From Anthonomus grandis grandis (Eukaryota > Arthropoda > Insecta > Coleoptera > Curculionidae), in NCBI RefSeq assembly GCF_022605725.1, contig NC_065557.1, forward strand, positions 26,167,256 to 26,231,255: DNA of 64,000 nucleotides, read 5' to 3'. A program made the position numbers and the translations under genes. Below, piece by piece: positions 35,562 to 46,591 of the stretch (position 1 is the first letter of the stretch; each line of letters begins with the position of its first letter). The notes below the pieces were generated by a model, which was not told the origin of the DNA, searched no databases, and saw nothing but the letters and a program-made list of their open reading frames with translations.

Positions 35562-35741
35562 TTACGCCATTTTTTTTGTGCAAAACTGTAAATTAATCTT
35601 TTTAATTTCAATATCAGGAATTTTTAATTTTGACCAAGAAATTAATGTGTCATTTTCTTTTTGTTGCTTTAAAATATGTTGGGCATAAATCATTGAAACT
35701 TTTTCTAAATGGTTAATGTTTTTTAGAAGATCACTTGTTTC
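35562..35741 (-). other. Coding-like 60-codon stretch, possible last exon or pseudogene
   Basis: On the minus strand a TATTTAG acceptor-like site opens a 59-residue frame ending in TAA. The composition is protein-like: DLLKNINHLEKVSMIYAQHI, LKQQKENDTLISWSKLKIPD, with hydrophobic positions spaced as in helices. I do not recognise the family. The sequence just upstream is also coding-like in shifted frames, so a decayed pseudogene is as likely as an exon. Confidence 0.25.
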
Positions 35742-37634
35742 CTAAATAACTCTGTTAAAAAATTACGTCCCTATCTTTTTGAAGCAGAAGAAATATTTTT
35801 GTTGCAATAATTTATTCATTTTTATTTTAAACTGATATATTTAAACCTTATGTATATAATATATCATGTACTAGTACACTTACGCGACATATACAAAAGT
35901 TTTTTTGGTAGATATAAAAATGACCAAATATCGTAAAATTTTTTTTTAATCTTGAAGACTTATAACTTTATCGTTTCCAACAAAACATACTTTATTTATT
36001 AAGATATATTAATTACCGTTAAAAATAAATATAATAAAATAATCAAATATACAAAGAAATTATTGAAAAGTAAACATGGGAATGGCGTGCGAAGCGCGCA
36101 AGGGTCGTCAGCCTCGCTAGTTATATAGTAGATAAATATAATAAGTAGTGTAAAGTATAGAATTAAAAAAATATGTTTATATTGTTTTATACAACAACAG
36201 AGAAAATATTAAAAATATGTATATTATATAATATAGTATATTATAATAAATAAAATACACGTATTATGTTAATTTAATATGTACACAACGTGTTTAAAAT
36301 GCATGTAATATATTATTTATAAAAAACATCAAAAATAGAAAAATTGATGACATAATATGTGAACAAACCCTTAATGCGTTTATGCTCTACATTACATTAA
36401 CAATTCGCGATTGATCGTAAAAGACTGGAAAATTTTTTTCAATTCACGCAAACGACTTTATTATAGGGTCGAAAAGCACTGGACTTCAACCCTGTTAACA
36501 TATACTTCAGTCAACAATTGGTTTGGTTTTTCGCGTATGACCTATATTTAAAAAAATCCGCGAAAACATTGTTATTATTATTGTGGAGGGTTGTTGGGTG
36601 GGGTCAGAAATAAAACAGAAACCTGTTTACCTAAATGTCGACGTATCGACTTATATTAATTCATCCTCAGGACACTAAGTCTAGGTTTCTTTAGTTATAA
36701 TTAAAACACATTTATAATAGGAGCGTAGAATTATTTTTAACATGGGTTAAATTGTAGGTGTTATTGTGGGCAAACTAGAATCAACATTGTTATTATTGTT
36801 GGAACCAACGCATTTACGCCTGACAAACAAGAAGCTGTGACAAGCTTTCAATTGGCAACATACATTTTTTAATGCTCTCGTTCTCAGTTACAATAATTTT
36901 GAAGATCCGTCATCAAATAAAACACATGATTTGTTCTTCATTAATTAACTATTATCTATCGTGACAACGAATGACTGACAAACATGGCTGTTTTACGTTC
37001 CCCTCACAGCCATCGACACATTGAATCTAAATTGATCAATATCCGGTGTGAGGTAGAGTACCGTGTTGCTAGATTAAGCAAGTTGTTGCTAGATAGCTGT
37101 TGCTAGATTAACTTGCAGTATTAAGCAAGTCAGGTCACACAAGAGTCTATGTATTCAGATTAGCCAAATAGGATTTCGTATATATTTTTTTTTATGAAAG
37201 ACAATTATTTTAAAATATGCAAAGAATTAACGTGAAAAGAATAAGATTTTATTATAATACAGTTGTTTTAAATATATATACATAAAATTTCTTAGAATAA
37301 AATTAGAAACGGAGTTATGAATGAAAGTATAACAAAAAGCAACAAAAAATTTTTTTTTCTTTCAGTATTAATTATTTTTCTAAATTGGTTGAATTTGAAT
37401 GAAACCCGTGAAAAGGGAGATTCACATTCGTATTGTGCATGAAAATCTTTACTGAAAAGGAATTTTTTATATTAGTATTGGCTATGTAGTAGCATTATAG
37501 TAATATTCATAATGATAAATAAAAAATAAATACTTTAGCGCAATTTGACATTTTGTATTTAACAAAATATCAAAACCTAATATATATTTTTTTAAATATA
37601 ACAAAATCTTTCTACAAATTCTTTAAAATTTTAG

Positions 37635-37786
37635 ACAATTCTTATTAAATGGGTAATTTTAAATATCACTAAGGATTTGGAAAATTTACATAACCATGAA
37701 TTTAATATTATAGACGATGATAATTGTCAGAAAATAATCGCAGCTAGATTAAAAAAATGCTTTAAGCAGCATATTATATTAAAAGA
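37635..37786 (+). CDS. Odorant receptor exon (loop between TM4 and TM5)
   Basis: Acceptor AATTTTAG, donor AAAAGA then GTAAGT, phase 2 exit. It encodes 50 residues including KDLENLHNHEFN and AARLKKCFKQHIILK. The latter fits the conserved receptor pattern of a basic L-K-x-C-hydrophobic-x-x-H-x-hydrophobic segment before TM5. The exon is open in only this frame. The preceding exon was not identified. Confidence 0.55.
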
Positions 37787-37849
37787 GTAAGTAGTACAAA
37801 AATATTTCTTATAATAGCGATAGTAGTACTAGTAGTAAGGGTGGGAGAG

Positions 37850-39197
37850 CTAGAGCTCGGCAAGTAGGCCTAAACAACCCCTTTTCGCCAACTCCAGAAT
37901 CACCCGTCCCTACGCCCCCTCTCCCAATGCGCGGTCTTCACTGAGTCGGCCAGAGTGGACTTTCTCTTATAGCAAGAAGGTGTGGATGCCTGTTTAGACT
38001 GTTGTGGCCAGTCAGGATTCCCACCAAGTCTTTGATACTCTGTCAGTTATATATTTTGCCAGTTCGTCGGCCCGCTCATTGCCCTCGATACCCTGGTGTC
38101 CTGGGACCCACCTCAGTCTCACTTCCCTGTGTGCTGCTGGCCTTTATAATACGTATCTGCATTCCTGGACTAGCGCTGAGCTGATCCTGTGTTTCTAAAT
38201 CGCCTTAAGGGCAGCTTGACTATCAGAGTAGATGCAAATCCCCCCGTTACCTTCCAATGCCTCTCGTTTGTTTGCTACTTCAAGTATAGAAAACACCTCC
38301 GCTTGGAAAACTGTAATGTGTTTCTCTAGTGGAAAGGATTCCCCTGTGTTCGTTCTCATCCTGTACATTCCGGCTCCGGCGGAATTGATGCTTTTCATTC
38401 ATGATCCATCTGTGTACCAGGCCTGGAAACCATTTAGTTCACCGACCTTTCTTCCCTTATCGGAATCTCGACTTGAAATATCTTCTTTAACCTTAGTTTG
38501 CCACTTTCTCTAGTACATCTGGATATCAGAATTGGTATGTTGTTACACATCCTGAGAGCAATCGTCATATGGTCTTTTCTTAAGTGAACATTGCGGCACT
38601 CTCCGCTATCCTTCATCCTCTTATGCGCCGCCATGGCCTCCCTTTTAATCCAGACTAGAAGGTCCAGTGGCCCAAGAAGAATATTTAGTGGTATCGTATA
38701 TGTTGTTCTCATGGTTCTAGTAATTCTTAAGCAGACCAGTATTTGCAGTCTGGTCAGCTTTTAGGCGTTAATGATCTTCAATACGGCTGGCCACCATGTC
38801 ACGAATAGAGCCACTGGAGAACGTGGAGTTTTATACCCCATCTTGTACCTATTTTACGCCGTAATTGCCATATTAGGGCTGTTGCCTTATTTATTGTCTG
38901 TTCTACGTGAGTTTTAAACGTGAGATTGCTATCTAAAGTAACTCCCAAGAACTTGACCTGCTGCCTCAAAGTAAGGCGAGTCTGTTACATAATAGGAGGT
39001 TTAAAGCCCGTCAAATTCCGCCTCTTAGTAAAGAGAATGAGCTCCGTCTTTTCTGGATTGACCGACAGCCCTATCTCCCGACACCACTGTTTCACTATCC
39101 CACACGCGGCTTGCATCCGCTCATAGACTGTGTTGACGAATATAATAGCGGTAAAATCGTGTTTAGCTCTGGCCTTACAAACAACGTATTTGAACAT
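37850..39197 (-). mobile_element. Non-LTR retrotransposon remnant with RNase H (I/R1-like group)
   Basis: Minus strand, 3' part only: an RT tail (38,985-39,197: MQAACGIVKQWCREIGLSVN, PEKTELILFTKRR), then LGVTLDSNLTFKTHVEQ and INKATALIWQLRRK in other frames, and a connection segment (38,434-38,712). An RNase H domain follows (38,195-38,398: FQAEVFSILEV; ICIYSDSQAALKAI), then VRLRWVPGHQGIEGNERADE near 38,060-38,110. Where relatives have YADD before the tail this copy reads AIIFVN. An RNase H after RT is typical of I, R1, LOA and related clades. It is GC-richer than its surroundings and sits entirely in the first receptor intron, opposite in orientation. Confidence 0.78.
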
Positions 39198-39818
39198 GCA
39201 AAAAAGCTAAAAAAAATTAAAACTTAAAAGCTATTAATTATTTTAAGTAATAAGTTCATATAAAGCTTATATGTTGCAGCTGATCTTCGCTTGTTGCAGT
39301 ATCGTCAACACATACTTCATGCGATCATATTAAAGATTTGTAATGCAATTTGAATTCGAAGTCAGGAATTCTTTTATATCCTTCTTTTAAATTACTGATG
39401 CAAAATGAGACCGTCGAAAGCGAATAATAACATTTTTCATCACACATATTTTTTGCATGAAAGCCAAAAAAAACAGGTTCTATAACTCTATATAATGTCC
39501 ATAACTATGAAAGGGAGCTTAATTGAATTAAAAAAAAGTTCTAGTCACAATCCTCGTATTTGATATTATTATACAGAAAGGCTCGTTTAAAAATTATTCG
39601 GAAGCCGATGTTTCAGGGCGGTAGTAACATCTAGACATGTGATGAATAACAAGAATGTCAGAAGTATGACAAAATAACCAAATCGGACTAAAACGGAATA
39701 CGGTCGTAGAAGTTTCTAACATCAATGCGACCACAAAATTATTAGTGGAATTTAATAGTCGTGTAACCAAACCGAAGTCAATATTTTTTTCGGAAATTTA
39801 TGTATAACTTATTTACAG

Positions 39819-39915
39819 ATATGCATATAAAGTCAAAAAATATTTCTATCTAACTGGAGCTTGGCCACTGGCAGGAATAGTTATATTAATAGGATGTCTT
39901 TTATATATCTTTCTG
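39819..39915 (+). CDS. Odorant receptor exon (TM5 region)
   Basis: Acceptor TTATTTACAG; the first base completes a glutamate codon from the previous exon. It encodes 33 residues with KVKKYFYLTGAWPL then a hydrophobic run AGIVILIGCLLYIFL, fitting TM5. The donor, CTG then GTTTGT, is weak, making this the least certain boundary. The next acceptor is only 53 nt away, a normal small insect intron. Confidence 0.5.
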
Positions 39916-39968
39916 GTTTGTAGAAATAATTTTTTAGAAACAATATTTTTAGTCCTAATAACTTTTAG

Positions 39969-40073
39969 GATCAGTCCAACAAAGGCTCAACGTTTGCCAT
40001 GGTTCAGGAAATTTCAGGTTGTGTTGTTGCAGTATTTACCTTTTCTTTTTTGGGACAAACTTTTCAAATCCAA
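39969..40073 (+). CDS. Odorant receptor exon (TM6 and start of intracellular loop 3)
   Basis: Acceptor ACTTTTAG, donor CAA then GTAAGT, both phase 0. It encodes 35 residues: FAMVQEISGCVVAVFTFSFL then GQTFQIQ. Receptors of this family have a hydrophobic TM6 ending in F-x-G-N/Q-x-hydrophobic at this point. The spacing from this G-Q to the A-A...W of the exon at 58,412 is exactly that seen in receptors. Confidence 0.6.
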
Positions 40074-42021
40074 GTAAGTCAATAATATTAACAAGCAAAC
40101 CTTGATGTATTTTAAAAATCAATAAATATACTAAAAAACTAAAGGCACACACTATTTAGTTTTAACGTCAGATTACAAATTTTTTTTTTAACCTGATTCC
40201 CGTTGACATCTTTTAAGGCAGACAAAAGTATATAAATATGGATATGATAACCGATATCATATCCATATGTAGCGTGCTTTAATTTTGTCCAGCAATAAAT
40301 ATATTTATCAACATTTTATTTATTGCTGGGTGCTAATTAGTAATTCATTAGATGTTATTTGGTAGCTTCCCATTTTACTTTAAAACAATTTTCTTAAATT
40401 TTGTTTTAAACTATTAAAGGCAATCAGAAAAGTGAGGCTATTAAACGTAGGATATTTCAAGATGTTTGTATTAAGTTTTTTTGTCATGTTTAATAATTAG
40501 TTATAAAATAATGAAATTTTACTAAATTTACCAAGCAACCAGGAAGGAAGTAAGTACTGAATCTCAGGTATAGCAATGGCAGTGTTGATTTCGTAGAAAT
40601 ATGGCGACTTTTAGAAATTCTTTTATTTATGAAATGGAACTACAACATGAGATTCTTATCATTAAATGAAATTCTGTTCCCAGAACGTGCCAAAGAAGAA
40701 AAAATTATATTTTTGGCTATGGGAGGCCGACTCCAAAACTGTTCCAAAAATACACAATCGGTCTTAAATTACTTGAAAGTTATAAATGGCGTCAATATAA
40801 TGTGTACAAAGAGAAATTATTCTGTTGACCTTGCACACGTTTTAAAACATCTTAGACATAAGATAAGGTTATTGAGACCCAAAAAATATAAGTAGGAGCA
40901 TAAATAAATCAAAATTCAAGAAACACATAAATAATTCGATCGTTAAGCGGTCTGTATCGAATCCTGCTACTATTGCTGATGCTTTGAACAAGGCCCATCA
41001 TTTTTATACATATGTATAATAAAACGTAATCAAGGCGTTAGAAAAAAATTCACGTATGCTACAACTTTTTTTACGAATATATACTACAAAAGGGCAAACT
41101 CTATGATACTTGAGTATCTCGAATAGAGCCAGTCTAGTTGCATACAAACTGAGATACCTAATAAATTATATTGTGGATTTAATTTCTACAACCATCAACA
41201 TGGAAATTCAAGAGGTGTTTTTTTTTCGCTTAAGTTGATGAGTCGACTGATATTAGAGAGAAGTCTCGAAGTGCAATTAGGTTTGCCCTTTCTAGGGAAA
41301 TAATCAAACCATTAAATTAGTGGAATAATGTTATGATAGTACTAGTGTAGTACGGCCACATCAATGGACTTCAGGCGAAAATAAAACCAGTCCCTCGAAA
41401 TGCTCTGTTTTCGCACTGACATGCTCATAGATTAAATATGGTTGTGCAAAACGGTAGCAACTGCATACAGAAGGGCAGAATATTTTTTGCAGATATTATG
41501 GGAGTTCCTTAGAACATTCAATGCCAAGAATAAACCTACCTGCAAACCATAGGCTATAAGTTGTTCATCATCTCTCAGACATTGATCTCAAATCGATTTT
41601 TCAATTTTTCATACAATAGATATTTTTCTTAATCCACTGAATATTTTTTTAATGTGTCGTATTTCATGACAGCTAAAAAATTTACTCTTTAAACTTTTCT
41701 TTTCGTTGCTAACTAATATATACTTTGAGACTAATCAATAAGACAACAAACTTTTCAGAATAAAAAAAATATTCTAAACAAAAAGTTATTGAAAAAAAGA
41801 CGTAGCAGCAACGTAGAACACCTCGTATGTTTACAATGCAAGTATCCAATGTTGCCACCTTGTTAATTTTTTCTAAAAAATTAATTAAAAAGTAAAAATG
41901 TTAAAGAAATCAAAAAAGCTCCCAATATAATATTTGGATAACTTTTTTCTATAATATACATATTATAATATCTATTTGTAATATGTATATTATTTATTGC
42001 ATTGCATTGCATATATGTATT
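40074..42021. other. Receptor intron 3, 5' part
   Basis: AT-rich. An open frame of 88 codons (40,629-40,895, plus) has no family I recognise and does not continue the receptor in phase. No other gene seen. Confidence 0.35.
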
Positions 42022-42278
42022 TGTTATAACTTTTTATTAGGAAGTAAATAAAAGGCGAGTTTACTGCGAAAAACTACCGACAAACAAGATTTATTTAAGT
42101 AAAAGCAACCATGATGGTGCAAAAAAAACAAAACTACACACACAGCTCACACAGCTGATCATGACACACGTCATACAAAGACAAAACAGAAAACATTCCA
42201 GATAACGACAACAAATGAGTACATTACTGTGCAATGTTGCCACGTCCCTAAATATTCTTTGAGATAATATATTCAACA
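42022..42278 (-). repeat. 3' LTR of the copia element
   Basis: 257 bp; plus-strand ends TGTTATAAC and TATTCAACA, giving TG...CA ends in either reading. Confidence 0.95.
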
Positions 42279-42291
42279 CCCCCACTATCTC
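42279..42291 (-). other. Polypurine tract of the copia element
   Basis: On the minus strand GAGATAGTGGGGG abuts the 3' LTR (TGTTGAA), the plus-strand primer position. Confidence 0.8.
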
Positions 42292-42306
42292 AAAGAATAA
42301 ACAGTA

Positions 42307-45300
42307 TTAAGATACTAGACCTAACTTGTCTACAAAATACATATGCTTAACTCTAGGTAACCCCTTTGTTAAGATGTCAGCCACCATTTCATTAGTCTGC
42401 TGATACTTTATACTAATCATATTGTTTGAAACACACTCTCTAACAAAATGGTACCTTACATCAATGTGCTTAGACCTTTTATGAAATACAGGATTTGCAG
42501 CCAATTTATGAGCACTCTGATTAACATTGAAGATAGTCACAACACCCTTGAAATCAATAAGTTCACCCAGCAAATTTTTCAAATAAACTGCTTCCTTTGA
42601 GGCCTCACAAAGACCTATGTATTCTGCCTCTGTACTACTCAGAGCAGTTGACCTTTGTTTAGAACTTTGCCATGATATTGGCCCCCCTGATAACCTGAAA
42701 ACATACCCTGTATATGATTTTCGATCAGCATCATTGGCCCAATCAGAGTCTACAAATCCCTCTAGATTAAATACATTATCTTTAGAAAAACTTAATCTAA
42801 AATGTATAGTACCCTTTAGGTATCTAAGTATTCTTTTGGCACACTGCCAATGATATTCGGAAAAACAGTTATTAAACTGACTTAAGTAATTAACTGCGAA
42901 TGTAATATCCGGCCTAGTTAACACTGCTAAGTACCTAAGACTTCCAATAAGTCTTTGATAGGGCAAATTACTCAAATCAGAATTTTCATTATTTTCTACC
43001 TTTTCCACCTTAGCTTCTATGGGAGTACTAACTACTTTACAATTTTCCATACCAAAATTTTTCAAAACCTGATTTACATAATCTGTTTGATCTAAATAAA
43101 TAGTATTATTTTCATAATCCCTTGAAATTCTAACCCCCAAACACTGTTTGGCTTCGCCCAGGTCTTTAATGTCAAATTCCAACCCTAATTTTAATTTCAA
43201 ATTGTCAATTTCCCTTAAATTATTTGAAAAAACAAAAAAATCATCAACATATAATGCCACTAAGGTTAATGAATTTTTGTTCTTCTTTATAAATAAACAA
43301 CATTCATATTTTGATTTACTGTATCCCAGATTAGACAAAACTTCATTCACCCTTGCATTCCATGCTCTTGATGATTGCTTTAGTCCATAAACAGCTTTTT
43401 TTAATTTATACACACTACTTTTATTATCTTTCATAACAAACTCCTCTGGCTGTTTCATGTAAACAGGCTGTTCAAGAAAACCGTTTAAAAAAGCTGTTTT
43501 CACATCAAGATGTATAATTTTCAAATCTAATTGTACAGCTAAGCTTACCAACAATCTTAATGTAGAATGCCTAACTACAGGTGCAAACACTTCACCATAG
43601 TCAATTCCAGGTTTCTGTACACAACCTTTTGCCACAAGACGTGCCCGATATTTCACTTCTCCAGTGTCACTAACCTTAGTCTTAAAAACCCATTTGCATG
43701 GAACCACAGTTGTCGAATTTGGTACACAATCAACAAGTTCCCAAGCATTATTGACTTCAAAACTCTTGACCTCCTCGGCCATGGCTTCCCTCCAAAGTTC
43801 AGCATCTGCTCTACACATGGCTTGCTCTACAGTCTCTGGATCACCATTAAAATTGACACCACCGTCTTGCATACAGGCATAAGTTATATAATCATCATAG
43901 TGTTTTTGTTTTATTGGTCTTTGAGATCTTCTCACTTCTAAGTTCTCTACATCAGGTTGGACAGTGTCATCAGCCCCCGGGAACACAAAATCCTCATCAC
44001 TGGTAGAGTCTACAGTGTCATAGTCTTCCTCTGAGTCAGACTTCACTACATTCCCATTCTCCTGATTAGCTTCAGCCCCCACTGAATCTCTGGATTCCTG
44101 TGGTTCACATAAAATGTATTGCTTGGCTAGTGTGTTGATCTCTTCAATAACAACATCTCTACTTATTACAATATTCTTTGTCTCCGGGTCATACATCCTG
44201 TAACCTTTTATATGGTCACTAAAACCAACTAAGACCATTTTCTTCGACTTTTTCTCCCACTTAAGACGCTTCTCTTTGGGGACTAAGACCATTCCCTTGC
44301 TGCCAAATATGCGGATCTGACTCACATCCGGTTTCCTGCCATGCCATTTTTCAAAAGGAGTAATTTCAAGTCCTGACACTGCCGATCTGTTCCTGAGATA
44401 AACTGCAGTAGCAACAGCTTCTGCCCAAAAAAGTTTCTCAAGGTCTGCATCATACAATAAACAACGAGCCTTTTCAACTAATGTACGGTTCATCCTTTCA
44501 CTCATGCCATTTTGTTGTGGAGTGTAAACATTAGTTTCTTGATGCAAAATGCCAAACTTCTTATAAAAAACCTTAAACTTGTTACTATTAAACTCAGTTC
44601 CCTGATCAGTGCGGAAAATTTTAATCCTGCTGCCCTTTTGATTCTCAACAAAATTTTTAAACTCTTGAAATTTTTCAAAGGCCTCATCCTTGCTCCTTAG
44701 AAAATAGACAAAAGCCATCCTTGTAAAGTCATCCTCAAGTATCATGAAGTATTTGGAACCCCCAAGAGATGTCACTTGATAGATGTCCATTGGACCACAT
44801 AAATCTCCATGTATTACCTCCAATGGACCATTTGCTCTGTTGCCTCTGTGACTAAAGGGTAGTCTACTTTGTTTCCCTTCACAGCAAACCTCACACAATT
44901 CATTAGGCTTAACCATTGACCCCTTAAATTCAAAACCTGTGACTAAACCATTTTTCATAGAATTTAAGTCTTTGTAATTCAAGTGCCCAAAGCGCCTATG
45001 CCATATTTCACTTGATACTGTCAAACCTGCTAAATTAATCTGGGAATTCTTAAAATCAAGCTTATATACATTATCCACTAATTTAGCTTTAGCTATCAGC
45101 TGACTATTTTTGTTATATATGTCACACCCTTGATTATGAAACACAACTTTGTTCTGATTTTTAATAAGTTGACTTACCGACAATAAATTGGTCATCAATC
45201 CTGGTACATATAGAACATCAGAAATTTTAACAGCATACTCCCCATTAGCTATTGTTGTTATGTTGACATCACCACAACCCTCTATAGCCAACCTGGTATT

Positions 45301-46221
45301 ATTTGCCACAGTGATTTCCTTCACAGGCAAATTTTCCTTCATGTTTTCGAGCCAATCACTCCTTGATGTGAGGTGAACACTACAACCCGACTCCACATAC
45401 CAGTCAGAGTTGTTAAAATTCCCCGACAAAAAAACTACATTAAAAGCATTGCTTGAATCACTATTATTTCTTTTAATTTCTGGACACTTATTCATAAAAT
45501 GCCCTGTCTTTTTACATTTAAAACAGGTCACATCTTTAGTTTTTGGTTTAACACCACTACTACTGCCACCTCGATTTCCCTTGCCGAACCACTTGCTGCC
45601 AACATTACTTCCAGAACCCCCTTTGGTCATTTTGCTAAACGAAGAAGTTGCGAAAGCACCACCAGATGACTGATGTCGATTATCAGCGCCACCTAGGTGC
45701 ATATCTAACAACCTAGATTTTATGGAATCTGCTGTAATGTCAATACCTGCATGTTCAATTGCAATAACCATTGGTTCGTACTTGTCAGTTAATCCAGCTA
45801 ACATCAAGCTACCTATTAACTCCTGACTGAGCTGAAAACCACATCTTTCAAGCTTTTGTGATGTATCGATTACCTGGTTCACATAATTTTCCATTGATTC
45901 ACAACAATCAAGCCTCAATGAAATTAATTTCCTTAGTAAACCAATTTTACGTGCAAAACCTGAATCCTCATAGAGTCGCTTTAACTTGTCCCATACATCC
46001 TTGGCAGAACTACTATCTTTTACGTGAATAAATAGCGAGGAATCCAAAGTTAGGATCAATTTTGCCTTGGCCTTGCTTACTAAAACGGTATCAGTTTCAG
46101 ATCCATCGATACACTTCGATAATCCCTCTAAGACAAACACATTTTCTACTGCAAATGCCCAATCTGCATAATTTTTCCTCCCAATCAACTTTGGCACATT
46201 ATTCAGATAGTTCACAGCCAT
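42307..46221 (-). CDS. Copia Gag-Pol polyprotein, 1304 aa
   Basis: Intact single frame. Gag 1-230 (copia UBN2-like), CCHC knuckle CFKCKKTGHFMNKC (233-246), and a protease block WYVESGCSVH in which the catalytic aspartate is glutamate at 277. Integrase has zinc ligands H408, H413, C443, C446 and catalytic D473 (HGDLCGP), D539 (RTDQGTEF), E575 (GMSERMNRT). RT has LDVKTAFLNG (D906) and YVDD (991-994). RNase H has VDSDW (D1158) and STEAEY (E1198), but the usual DNQSA reads VNQSA at 1233. The start is the first ATG after the leader; the stop is 15 bp before the purine tract. Copying is carried out in particles in the cytoplasm; whether this copy can act with two altered catalytic positions is doubtful. 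Confidence 0.95.
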   Translation of the reverse strand: MAVNYLNNVPKLIGRKNYADWAFAVENVFVLEGLSKCIDGSETDTVLVSKAKAKLILTLDSSLFIHVKDSSSAKDVWDKLKRLYEDSGFARKIGLLRKLISLRLDCCESMENYVNQVIDTSQKLERCGFQLSQELIGSLMLAGLTDKYEPMVIAIEHAGIDITADSIKSRLLDMHLGGADNRHQSSGGAFATSSFSKMTKGGSGSNVGSKWFGKGNRGGSSSGVKPKTKDVTCFKCKKTGHFMNKCPEIKRNNSDSSNAFNVVFLSGNFNNSDWYVESGCSVHLTSRSDWLENMKENLPVKEITVANNTRLAIEGCGDVNITTIANGEYAVKISDVLYVPGLMTNLLSVSQLIKNQNKVVFHNQGCDIYNKNSQLIAKAKLVDNVYKLDFKNSQINLAGLTVSSEIWHRRFGHLNYKDLNSMKNGLVTGFEFKGSMVKPNELCEVCCEGKQSRLPFSHRGNRANGPLEVIHGDLCGPMDIYQVTSLGGSKYFMILEDDFTRMAFVYFLRSKDEAFEKFQEFKNFVENQKGSRIKIFRTDQGTEFNSNKFKVFYKKFGILHQETNVYTPQQNGMSERMNRTLVEKARCLLYDADLEKLFWAEAVATAVYLRNRSAVSGLEITPFEKWHGRKPDVSQIRIFGSKGMVLVPKEKRLKWEKKSKKMVLVGFSDHIKGYRMYDPETKNIVISRDVVIEEINTLAKQYILCEPQESRDSVGAEANQENGNVVKSDSEEDYDTVDSTSDEDFVFPGADDTVQPDVENLEVRRSQRPIKQKHYDDYITYACMQDGGVNFNGDPETVEQAMCRADAELWREAMAEEVKSFEVNNAWELVDCVPNSTTVVPCKWVFKTKVSDTGEVKYRARLVAKGCVQKPGIDYGEVFAPVVRHSTLRLLVSLAVQLDLKIIHLDVKTAFLNGFLEQPVYMKQPEEFVMKDNKSSVYKLKKAVYGLKQSSRAWNARVNEVLSNLGYSKSKYECCLFIKKNKNSLTLVALYVDDFFVFSNNLREIDNLKLKLGLEFDIKDLGEAKQCLGVRISRDYENNTIYLDQTDYVNQVLKNFGMENCKVVSTPIEAKVEKVENNENSDLSNLPYQRLIGSLRYLAVLTRPDITFAVNYLSQFNNCFSEYHWQCAKRILRYLKGTIHFRLSFSKDNVFNLEGFVDSDWANDADRKSYTGYVFRLSGGPISWQSSKQRSTALSSTEAEYIGLCEASKEAVYLKNLLGELIDFKGVVTIFNVNQSAHKLAANPVFHKRSKHIDVRYHFVRECVSNNMISIKYQQTNEMVADILTKGLPRVKHMYFVDKLGLVS

Positions 46222-46320
46222 TTTTTCGACATTCGCGATTACCGTTTAACTTCCTATTTTACGCCGACACGACCAACTAAAAAACACGATTGAAATGTGG
46301 CGACGGCCTAGGGCTGCGGT

Positions 46321-46334
46321 CTGGGCCCATAACC
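46321..46334 (-). other. Copia primer-binding site, complementary to the initiator tRNA-Met anticodon arm
   Basis: On the minus strand GGTTATGGGCCCAG follows the 5' LTR. Its complement CTGGGCCCATAACC is the anticodon stem-loop of initiator tRNA-Met (CAT anticodon). Copia is known to prime from a half-tRNA at this internal site. Confidence 0.85.
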
Positions 46335-46591
46335 TGTTATAACTTTTTATTAGGAAGTAAATAAAAGGCGAGTTTACTGCGAAAAACTACCGACAAACAA
46401 GATTTATTTAAGTAAAAGCAACCATGATGGTGCAAAAAAAACAAAACTACACACACAGCTCACACAGCTGATCATGACACACGTCATACAAAGACAAAAC
46501 AGAAAACATTCCAGATAACGACAACAAATGAGTACATTACTGTGCAATGTTGCCACGTCCCTAAATATTCTTTGAGATAATATATTCAACA
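46335..46591 (-). repeat. 5' LTR of the copia element
   Basis: 257 bp, same as 42,022-42,278 at every position I compared; followed by GTATT. Confidence 0.95.

Larger units (their letters stand above)
34145..37634. other. AT-rich intergenic DNA upstream of the odorant receptor exons
   Basis: Mostly A/T-rich with no gene I can name. Contains dispersed repeat copy 2 (34,832-34,890), a coding-like minus-strand stretch (35,562-35,741) and a CCTGAGGATG motif near 36,660 (minus). The N-terminal exons of the receptor should lie upstream of 37,635 but I could not find a convincing one. Confidence 0.4.
42022..46591 (-). mobile_element. Complete Ty1/copia retrotransposon, very young
   Basis: 4,570 bp, minus strand, with two 257-bp LTRs that I read as identical. 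A perfect 5-bp duplication GTATT flanks it (42,017-42,021 and 46,592-46,596). It has a half-tRNA primer site, a purine tract and one uninterrupted 1,304-codon polyprotein. Identical LTRs imply recent insertion. It lies in receptor intron 3 in opposite orientation. Confidence 0.97.

Noticed and set aside
40629..40895. 88-codon frame as a further receptor exon
   Set aside because: It does not resemble the receptor region expected after 40,073, and the exon at 58,412 already continues the protein in phase with correct spacing.
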